Assembly (NCBI GenBank): GCA_009924185.1
Contig: RFSC01000002.1
Span: 1 to 38,574 of the forward strand
Source: Actinomycetota bacterium
GTDB taxonomy: Bacteria; Actinomycetota; Actinomycetes; Nanopelagicales; Nanopelagicaceae
Direction: 5' to 3'
Length of the DNA stretch: 38,574 nt
In this document: piece by piece, positions 15,671-21,847 of the stretch
Numbering within the stretch: the stretch's first letter is position 1
Layout of the letters: the number at the start of each line of letters is the position of its first letter
Notes under the pieces: model-generated
Databases searched by the model: none
Told to the model about the DNA's origin: nothing
Seen by the model: the letters and a program-made list of their open reading frames with translations, nothing else
Position numbers and translations under genes: made by a program

Positions 15671-16585
15671 ATGCCCTCATACGTGGTGACGCGTGCCCCC
15701 GGAAAGATCAATCTACAACTCTCGGTCGGCCCACTTCAGGCAGATGGATATCACCCAGTCGCTACTGTTTTCCAAGCGGTTTCACTTTTTGATGATGTTC
15801 GTATTTCTTTTTCCGACAATCCTGGAATATCACTTACCGCTTCAGGGAAGGTAAGTGAGCTACTTCCACTTGACAAAAACAACTTGGCTTTTAAGGCTGC
15901 AGATTTAATGTGTAGAAAGTTTGAGATTACTGATGGATTAGCAATCACCTTGACTAAGGAGATTCCAATCGCAGGTGGTATGGCAGGCGGCAGTGCAGAT
16001 GCCGGAGCTACCATTGTTGGAATTGATGCCTTGTTTGGTTTGGGATTGAGTCGAAGCGAGATGGAGAAAATTGGTTCTGAGCTTGGTGCTGATATTCCCT
16101 TTACGATCTCGGGTGGCACAGCTATTGGAACTGGACGTGGTGATCAAATAACGCCGGTGTTGTCCCGCGGAAATTACAACTGGGTGTTGGCACTTTCCAG
16201 CTCTGGATTATCAACCCCCGCTGTTTACCAAGAGTGTGATCGCTTGCGTGAAGGTTTGCAGGTTGCACCACCACACATCAGCGACTCATTAATGCAGGCG
16301 TTAAGTGCCGGCGATGCTGTGGCTTTAGGAAAAGCTTTATCAAATGATCTACAACCAGCAGCTTGTTCATTGAAACCAGCGCTACGTTTAATACTTGATG
16401 TTGGTATGGATTACGGAGCTTTGGGTGGATTGGTATCTGGCTCTGGCCCTACCGTTGCATTTTTGGCAGAGAATGAGGATCACGCTCTTGATTTAGTGGT
16501 GGCTTTGACCTCAAGTGGCGTTGTTGGAAATGTGGTTCGGGCAGCAGGTCCAGTCCCCGGCGCTAGGGTGATTGAAAGCGCGTAA
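15671..16585 (+). CDS. ispE: 4-diphosphocytidyl-2-C-methyl-D-erythritol kinase
   Basis: GHMP kinase of the MEP pathway to isopentenyl diphosphate, phosphorylating CDP-ME. In 304 residues the three GHMP motifs are present: RAPGKINLQLSVG at the N-terminus, the ATP-binding loop PIAGGMAGGSADAG, and GLVSGSGPTVAFL near the C-terminus. Asp in ADIPFTISGG fits the substrate-binding region. It follows rsmA closely and precedes the tRNA-Gln gene. The presence of this enzyme implies the MEP rather than the mevalonate route. TAATAC lies 9 bases before ATG 15671, a weaker version of the window's leaderless arrangement. Confidence 0.94.
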   Translation: MPSYVVTRAPGKINLQLSVGPLQADGYHPVATVFQAVSLFDDVRISFSDNPGISLTASGKVSELLPLDKNNLAFKAADLMCRKFEITDGLAITLTKEIPIAGGMAGGSADAGATIVGIDALFGLGLSRSEMEKIGSELGADIPFTISGGTAIGTGRGDQITPVLSRGNYNWVLALSSSGLSTPAVYQECDRLREGLQVAPPHISDSLMQALSAGDAVALGKALSNDLQPAACSLKPALRLILDVGMDYGALGGLVSGSGPTVAFLAENEDHALDLVVALTSSGVVGNVVRAAGPVPGARVIESA

Positions 16586-16625
16586 CCTCCATCTGCCGCG
16601 GTTAGTAGCAGGGAGCCTGACCCAA

Positions 16626-16631
16626 TAGAAT
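16626..16631 (+). promoter_or_regulatory. -10 hexamer of tRNA-Gln
   Basis: TAGAAT is 5 of 6 to consensus and ends 6 bases before the first base of the mature tRNA, so the primary transcript would have almost no 5' leader. A -35 is weak (TTAGTA at 16602-16607, 18-base spacer). Confidence 0.5.
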
Positions 16632-16637
16632 TCAGGT

Positions 16638-16712
16638 TCCTCCATTGTGTAGTGGCTAGCACATGGGCCTTTGAAGCCCAGGGTCCAGGATCGATACCTG
16701 GTGGAGGAGCCA
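16638..16712 (+). tRNA. tRNA-Gln (anticodon UUG)
   Basis: Cloverleaf read directly. Acceptor TCCTCCA (16638-16644) pairs with TGGAGGA (16702-16708), discriminator G, encoded CCA at 16710-16712. The anticodon stem TGGGC/GCCCA encloses CTTTGAA, giving anticodon TTG at 16671-16673, which reads CAA and by wobble CAG. The T-stem CCAGG/CCTGG encloses ATCGATA, where the usual first T of the T-loop is A. Class I variable loop. It lies between ispE and glmU. Confidence 0.93.
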
Positions 16713-16737
16713 CTTAACTAGACTGCGGCTGACGAGC

Positions 16738-18174
16738 ATGAAAGGCGGGAAGTTGAGCAAACTGGATCTTGCCATCGTTCTCGCAGCTGGCGAGGGCACT
16801 CGGATGAAATCTTCCCGGGCCAAAGTCCTTCATGAAATCGCAGGTCGCTCATTACTCGGACATGTTTTGCATGCTGTTTCTCCCTTAGAAGCTAAAGAGA
16901 TTCGGGTAGTTGTTGGTGCTGCAAAAGATGAGGTAACAAATCACCTGGCTCAGATTTCACCAAGCGCTAAAACGGTTTTTCAAGAGGTGCGCGGCGGCAC
17001 AGGCCACGCCACAAAATTAGCTTTACAAGGCTTTTCTGGAAACGGCACGGTTTTAGTTTGCGCCGGAGATACGCCATTACTAACTGGACAAACTTTGCTT
17101 GATTTACTCGCTGCGCATCAATCCTCTGGTGCTAGCGCCACTGTGTTGACCGCTGAAATGTTAGATCCATCAGGTTACGGTCGAATCATTAGAGATTCCA
17201 ACAACAATCTCTCTGAAATTGTTGAAGAGAAAGATGCTTCAGAGCAACAAAAGCAGACCCTTGAGATTAACTCAGGGGTTTATGTTTTTTCCGCGCCAGA
17301 TCTAGTCGCGGCCTTGAGTAAGTTGACCGCGCACAATGCGCAAAAGGAAGAGTATTTAACGGATGTAATTGCCATACTTAAATCTGAAGGCAAATTGGTT
17401 TCGGCTTTCCTGACCTCTGATTACACCGAAGTTTTTGGGGTGAATGATCGAGAGCAGTTGGCTACCTGCGGATTTTTGATGAATGCCAGGATTTGTGAAG
17501 CTTTGATGAAAAGTGGCGTCACTATTGTTGATCAAATGAGTACCTGGATTGATGTAACCGCTGAGATTGAGATTGATGTTCATATCGAACCCGGTACTGC
17601 AATTAAGGGAGATACCAAGATTGGTAAATCTGCCGTTATTGGTCCGCGCACTACCTTGATAGATACAAAGGTTGGTGCAGAGGCAAAAGTATTTGAGTCA
17701 CATTGCCAGGAGACTGTAATCGGAAAAGCGGCACAGGTTGGTCCATATACCCATTTGCGCAGCGGAACGGTGCTTTCAGATCAGGTGCGGGTTGGTTCAT
17801 TTGTTGAAATAAAGAACTCAGCGGTAGGCACTGGTTCAAAGGTGCCGCATCTTTCATATGTTGGAGATGCCAGTATTGGTAGCGAAACCAATATCGGAGC
17901 CGCCACTGTATTTGTTAACTATGACGGGGTCGATAAGCACAAGACAGTAATTGGCGATCATGTGCGTATCGGTAGCGACTCTATGTTGGTAGCACCGGTC
18001 ACGATTGGTGATGGTGCCTACACCGCAGCTGGCTCTGTAATCACAGAGGATGTTCCAGCTGGCGCGCTTGGTATCGCTCGGGCCAAGCAAAGCAATATTC
18101 TTGGTTGGGTTTTGAAGAAACGTAAAGGTACCAAATCCGCAGAGGCAGCAGCGAAAAAAGAAGGGCAGAAATGA
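16738..18174 (+). CDS. glmU: bifunctional GlmU: GlcN-1-P acetyltransferase / GlcNAc-1-P uridyltransferase
   Basis: Makes UDP-N-acetylglucosamine for peptidoglycan. The 478-residue protein has the N-terminal uridyltransferase domain with AIVLAAGEGTRMKSS and the pattern VCAGDTPLLTG, a linker helix, then a left-handed beta-helix of hexapeptide repeats (IEPGTAIKGDTKIGKSAVIG onward). The acetyltransferase active site is visible in VPHLSYVGDASIGSETNIG and NYDGVDKHKT. The start is taken at ATG 16738; a TTG 15 bases later, preceded by GGCGGG, is an alternative. Downstream prs overlaps by ATGA, so the two precursor-synthesis genes form an operon, as in mycobacteria and firmicutes. Confidence 0.95.
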   Translation: MKGGKLSKLDLAIVLAAGEGTRMKSSRAKVLHEIAGRSLLGHVLHAVSPLEAKEIRVVVGAAKDEVTNHLAQISPSAKTVFQEVRGGTGHATKLALQGFSGNGTVLVCAGDTPLLTGQTLLDLLAAHQSSGASATVLTAEMLDPSGYGRIIRDSNNNLSEIVEEKDASEQQKQTLEINSGVYVFSAPDLVAALSKLTAHNAQKEEYLTDVIAILKSEGKLVSAFLTSDYTEVFGVNDREQLATCGFLMNARICEALMKSGVTIVDQMSTWIDVTAEIEIDVHIEPGTAIKGDTKIGKSAVIGPRTTLIDTKVGAEAKVFESHCQETVIGKAAQVGPYTHLRSGTVLSDQVRVGSFVEIKNSAVGTGSKVPHLSYVGDASIGSETNIGAATVFVNYDGVDKHKTVIGDHVRIGSDSMLVAPVTIGDGAYTAAGSVITEDVPAGALGIARAKQSNILGWVLKKRKGTKSAEAAAKKEGQK

Positions 18175-19154
18175 GCACTGAACTACGTCTCAGTTCCGAA
18201 AAGCGACTCCGGATTTTTACCGGACGTGGATACCCAGAGCTTGCTGAAGAGGTAGCGGCAGAACTTGGTGTTCCCATTACACCAACCTCTGCTTATGACT
18301 TTGCCAATGGTGAAATATTTGTACGTTTTGAAGAGAGCGTTCGCGGTTGTGATGCCTTCGTAATTCAAAGCCACAGCGCTCCAGTAAATAAACAAATTAT
18401 GGAACAGCTCATCATGGTTGATGCGCTAAAGCGTGCCTCTGCGAAGCGAATCACAGTTATTGTGCCGTTTTATGGTTATGCCCGCCAGGACAAGAAGCAC
18501 CGTGGTCGTGAGCCAATCTCTGCAAGATTGATGGCTGATTTATTTAAGACCGCAGGCGCAGATCGATTGATGACCGTCGATCTTCACACCTCGCAAATCC
18601 AAGGATTTTTCGATGGCCCAGTTGATCATCTTTTTGCCCTTCCATTACTAGCAAATTACGTTGGCTCTAAAGTTGATCGTTCTCGCTTAACTATTGTCTC
18701 TCCTGACTCTGGAAGAGTTCGGGTTGCAGAGCGTTGGAGCGATATCTTGGGTGGAACTCAGATTGCATTTATTCATAAGACCCGCGATCCACGTATTCCC
18801 AATGAAGCGGTCACCGGTCGCGTAGTTGGAGAGGTTGATGGCCAAACCTGCGTAGTTATCGATGACATGATCGATACCGCCGGCACAATCACCAAAGCGG
18901 TAGATGCGCTTTATGAAGCTGGAGCAAAAGAGGTAATCATTGCTGCAACACATGCGGTCTTTTCAGGTCCAGCAGCAGACAGACTTCGTAACTCAAGAGT
19001 CAGCGAGGTAGTTGTAGCCAACACCTTGCCGATTCCAGAAGAGAGTCGATTCCCAAATCTCACAGTACTTTCAATTGCTCCGCTATTGGCTAGAGCGATT
19101 CGCGAAGTCTTTGAAGATGGGTCAGTCACTAGCCTTTTTGATGGCCACTCTTAA
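18171..19154 (+). CDS. prs: ribose-phosphate pyrophosphokinase (PRPP synthetase)
   Basis: Transfers pyrophosphate from ATP to ribose-5-phosphate, giving PRPP for nucleotides, His, Trp and, in Actinobacteria, decaprenyl-phospho-sugar synthesis. The 327 residues carry the ATP loop YARQDKKHRGREPISA, the flexible DLHTSQIQGFFDGPVDHL signature, and the PRPP-binding loop VVIDDMIDTAGTITKA. The ATG overlaps the glmU stop by 4 bases, so translation is probably coupled. The last 14 bases overlap the EEP hydrolase gene. Confidence 0.96.
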   Translation: MSTELRLSSEKRLRIFTGRGYPELAEEVAAELGVPITPTSAYDFANGEIFVRFEESVRGCDAFVIQSHSAPVNKQIMEQLIMVDALKRASAKRITVIVPFYGYARQDKKHRGREPISARLMADLFKTAGADRLMTVDLHTSQIQGFFDGPVDHLFALPLLANYVGSKVDRSRLTIVSPDSGRVRVAERWSDILGGTQIAFIHKTRDPRIPNEAVTGRVVGEVDGQTCVVIDDMIDTAGTITKAVDALYEAGAKEVIIAATHAVFSGPAADRLRNSRVSEVVVANTLPIPEESRFPNLTVLSIAPLLARAIREVFEDGSVTSLFDGHS

Positions 19155-20493
19155 AAAACTTTTCGCACTTTTTTGTGCGTTAACTTTTCTCCCTTTAATT
19201 CCAGCACACGGAGAAGAGCCGTACCGCATCACCGTTATGTCTCGCAATCTGTATCTCGGTGCTGATGTTGGAGTTGCATTAGAGAAGATTCCGAATTTTC
19301 CAGCCGCTGCGCAATTTATGTGGGATCAAATGAGGCAGACTAATTTTGCTCTGCGTGCCCCCAAGTTGGCACGAGAGGCGGTGCAGGACCGACCTGAGAT
19401 TATTGGCGTTCAAGAGGCCACAATCTGGTACTGCAAAAAAGATTTGTTTGGAGATCAGGTAGAGGTATTTAACTTTCTGGATGAGTTCATCGCTGCCACG
19501 AAACAAACTGGCGTGGGTTACTCACTGGCAACGGCAAATGGTCAAGAAGCATTTAACCCGGGTTACAAAATCGCGCCCGTTCCATTTTTAACGAAGGTAA
19601 ATGACCCAGAGGTATTTCAGCCGATTTTTCAACAAGATAGCGCGGCCTGCGGATTTACCATCGGAGATGCGCTTTTGGTGCGAGATGATGTTAAGCAGCA
19701 AATCATTCAAGTAGGAAACTCTGAGTATGAAGCTACTTATTCAATTGTTCCGGTATTGATGACAATTTATCGAGGATATACCTGGGCGGATTTCAAGGTA
19801 CGTGACTCAGTAGTTCGGGTCATAACTACCCACCTGGAATCACTTTGGGATGAAAACAAAGTTCCTAACTCGGCGCTTCAGGCTCAACAGTTAGTCGCGG
19901 ATCTTAAAGATGCAAAGATGCCGGTAATTATCTTGGGTGATTTCAACGCCGATCCCAGAGATCCACGAATTACTAAAGAACCAAATCCAGGAGAGCAGCC
20001 GGTTGTCAGCGAAACCTGTCCAACACCAGGTGGGGCAAAGTGCAACGCTTACAGCACGATGGTTGAGGCGGGGTTTGATAATGCTTCACCAGATGCCAGC
20101 AATCCGCGTTACTTCACTTGGGGTGCGAGCGCATTGTTAAATGGCCCTGATAAAAAGCGTGAGAAGTTTGCTTATAAATTTGGAAACCAATATGGGTTTA
20201 CCGATCGGTTAGATTACATATTCACTAAGAATGTATACGCCACAGTTAGCTCCAAAATAATTGGAAATGTTTATCCTGATGGAAGTGGAGTTTGGAGTTG
20301 TGGCACCGAGCTATGTTTTCCATCTGATCACGCCGGAGTTGTAGCCACAATTGAACTACCTCGTGGTGCCGGTGCGATTGATCCAGATTTGCCGGAACGG
20401 GAAAGATCCTCATTTACCTACCTGCCACTCTTTGGGGCCGGAGCCGTGATTTTGTTGGTTTTGCTCATTCTCCGTAAGCGAATTTGGCGATAA
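19141..20493 (+). CDS. secreted, membrane-anchored endonuclease/exonuclease/phosphatase-family hydrolase
   Basis: A 450-residue EEP-superfamily (DNase I/sphingomyelinase-like) enzyme. An N-terminal signal peptide (MATLKKLFALFCALTFLP, cleavage near AHG-EE at about residue 24) leads into the catalytic domain. The metal-phosphoesterase residues are all visible: SRNLYLGAD, GVQEAT, TTHLES, ILGDFNADP, TDRLDYIF and PSDHAGVV. A C-terminal helix (FGAGAVILLVLLILRKR) would anchor it outside the cell. ATG 19141 is chosen because it starts the signal peptide; an in-frame ATG at 19075 lies within prs. Substrate unknown: nucleic acid, phospholipid or inositol phosphate. It occupies the place of lpqT in M. 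tuberculosis. Confidence 0.82.
   Translation: MATLKKLFALFCALTFLPLIPAHGEEPYRITVMSRNLYLGADVGVALEKIPNFPAAAQFMWDQMRQTNFALRAPKLAREAVQDRPEIIGVQEATIWYCKKDLFGDQVEVFNFLDEFIAATKQTGVGYSLATANGQEAFNPGYKIAPVPFLTKVNDPEVFQPIFQQDSAACGFTIGDALLVRDDVKQQIIQVGNSEYEATYSIVPVLMTIYRGYTWADFKVRDSVVRVITTHLESLWDENKVPNSALQAQQLVADLKDAKMPVIILGDFNADPRDPRITKEPNPGEQPVVSETCPTPGGAKCNAYSTMVEAGFDNASPDASNPRYFTWGASALLNGPDKKREKFAYKFGNQYGFTDRLDYIFTKNVYATVSSKIIGNVYPDGSGVWSCGTELCFPSDHAGVVATIELPRGAGAIDPDLPERERSSFTYLPLFGAGAVILLVLLILRKRIWR
19164..19179 (+). terminator. small hairpin just after prs, possible attenuator
   Basis: CGCAC (19164-19168) and GTGCG (19175-19179) flank a six-T loop and are followed by TTAACTTTT. It lies 10 bases after the prs stop and inside the signal-peptide codons of the next gene. 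The stem is only 5 bp. Confidence 0.25.
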
Positions 20494-20512
20494 CTCAGGG
20501 TTTAGGTAGCCT
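20484..20512 (+). promoter_or_regulatory. promoter of rplY
   Basis: TTGGCG (20484-20489) and TAGCCT (20507-20512) are 17 bases apart. The predicted start gives a leader of about 46 bases before the rplY ATG. Confidence 0.45.
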
Positions 20513-20530
20513 TCCCTCCACTTAAGGCGA

Positions 20531-20542
20531 GGGGCAAACCCC
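20531..20542 (+). promoter_or_regulatory. GGGG-CAAA-CCCC hairpin in the rplY leader
   Basis: A 4-bp GC stem with a 4-base loop lies 10 bases before the ribosome site GAAAGG (20552-20557). GCCTT and AAGGC just upstream could form a second stem. A role in translational feedback is possible but not shown. Confidence 0.3.
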
Positions 20543-20564
20543 GTTATCGACGAAAGGCTTAACA

Positions 20565-21194
20565 ATGGCTGAGGTATCAATCAAGGGCGCGATCCGAAAT
20601 GAATTCGGTAAGGGCGCATCACGCAGAATCCGTCGCGATGGCAGTGTGCCAGCGGTTATTTATGGTCATGGCGAGAAGCCAACCCACATCTCACTTCCAG
20701 CTCGTGAAGTTGGAGTGGCAATCAAAACCTCAAACGTTTTGCTAAACATTGATCTTGGAGAAAAGCAGGAGCTAGTTCTGCCTAAGTCCATTGTTAGAAA
20801 TCCACTCAAGGGAACTCTTGAGCATATTGATTTGATTATCGTGCGCCGCGGTGAGCGCGTAGTTGTTAACGTCCCAGTTCATGCACATGGTAAGCATGAT
20901 CCAGAAGGTATCTTGGAGCACGTTCACAACACTATTGAGGTTGAAGCAGATGTAACTGCAATTCCTACCTCTCTTGATCTTGATATTGAAGGACTTCCTG
21001 CAGGTGAGTCAAAGACCGCTGCTGATGTGGTTCTTCCTGCCGGCGTTGTTCTTAAGAGCGATCCAAAGATGGTTGTCGTGCACCTATCAGTTCGTGCCAC
21101 AGCTGATGAAGCTGCACCTGTTGCGGCCGCTGCTGAAGGTGAAGCTGCTGCGGCTGCGCCTGCTGAAGGTGCTGCTGAAGCAAAGTCCAGCTAA
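20565..21194 (+). CDS. rplY: 50S ribosomal protein bL25, CTC/TL5 form
   Basis: Binds the loop E region of 5S rRNA in the central protuberance. The 209-residue protein is the two-domain general-stress CTC type: an N-terminal 5S-binding domain (GAIRNEFGKGASRRIRRDG, VIYGHG), then the TL5 beta domain (VVNVPVHAHGKHDPEGILEH). The Ala/Glu-rich low-complexity tail, from about residue 180, is typical of Actinobacteria. The ATG at 20565 follows GAAAGG by 7 bases, one of the few clear ribosome sites here. pth lies 35 bases downstream. Confidence 0.96.
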   Translation: MAEVSIKGAIRNEFGKGASRRIRRDGSVPAVIYGHGEKPTHISLPAREVGVAIKTSNVLLNIDLGEKQELVLPKSIVRNPLKGTLEHIDLIIVRRGERVVVNVPVHAHGKHDPEGILEHVHNTIEVEADVTAIPTSLDLDIEGLPAGESKTAADVVLPAGVVLKSDPKMVVVHLSVRATADEAAPVAAAAEGEAAAAAPAEGAAEAKSS

Positions 21195-21217
21195 CACTTT
21201 TCTTTACGCCTTACGGC

Positions 21218-21223
21218 TAACCT
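21218..21223 (+). promoter_or_regulatory. -10 hexamer of pth
   Basis: TAACCT ends exactly 6 bases before ATG 21230. A leaderless pth transcript can coexist with read-through from rplY. Confidence 0.4.
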
Positions 21224-21229
21224 TTCTCT

Positions 21230-21847
21230 ATGTTCGGCCGTAAAACTCAAGACTCTGACAATCAATCAACTAATCGTTGGTTGATTGTTGGCTTGGGAAA
21301 TCCGGGTCCTGAGTATGAAAAGACCCGACACAATATTGGCGCCATGGTGATCACTCAAATGGCGGCTACAGCCGGTGTTAAGTTCTCATCTCACAAAGCC
21401 CGGGCCAATGTTGCAGAGTTCAAACTAGGTTTTGGAGGCGAAGCCCCATCCTTAGTCGTAGCAACTCTGCGTTGCTATATGAATGAATCTGGCGGACCAA
21501 CCAAAGCTTTAGCTGATTTTTACAAAATTAAGGGCGACCACATCATCATCGCTCATGATGAGTTAGATATTCCATACCAAGCAATTAGAGTGAAATTTGG
21601 TGGTGGGGACAATGGTCACAATGGGCTGAAAAGTATTACCTCTGCCCTAGGTAAAGCGGATTACTTCCGGCTGAGGCTTGGAATTGGCAGACCGCCCGGA
21701 CAACAAGATCCAGCTGATTTTGTCTTGAAGCCATTTTCCAGCGCGGAGAAAAAGAGCATCGATGAGTTTTTGATTACCGGAGGGCAAGCTGTTGAATCTT
21801 TAGTGCAGTTCGGTTTAGAAAAAACTCAACAAAACTTTAACTCTTAA
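21230..21847 (+). CDS. pth: peptidyl-tRNA hydrolase
   Basis: Releases peptides from peptidyl-tRNA that has dropped off ribosomes. The 205-residue enzyme includes LIVGLGNPGPEYEKTRHNIG, with the catalytic His in TRHNIG, YMNESGGP, IAHDELDIP and GGGDNGHNGLKSI, all family signatures. A short polar N-terminal extension of about 16 residues precedes the fold. It pairs with rplY as in mycobacteria (Rv1014c-Rv1015c). Its stop abuts the stop of the convergent ppc gene with no intergenic base. Confidence 0.96.
   Translation: MFGRKTQDSDNQSTNRWLIVGLGNPGPEYEKTRHNIGAMVITQMAATAGVKFSSHKARANVAEFKLGFGGEAPSLVVATLRCYMNESGGPTKALADFYKIKGDHIIIAHDELDIPYQAIRVKFGGGDNGHNGLKSITSALGKADYFRLRLGIGRPPGQQDPADFVLKPFSSAEKKSIDEFLITGGQAVESLVQFGLEKTQQNFNS

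Noticed and set aside
15751-16119. 122-codon open frame antisense to ispE
   Set aside because: Opposes clear GHMP-kinase motifs and shows no recognisable family or ribosome site.
19075-19140. Upstream extension of the EEP hydrolase from ATG 19075
   Set aside because: It would put 22 polar residues before the signal peptide and lies inside prs; ATG 19141 gives a proper export signal at the N-terminus.
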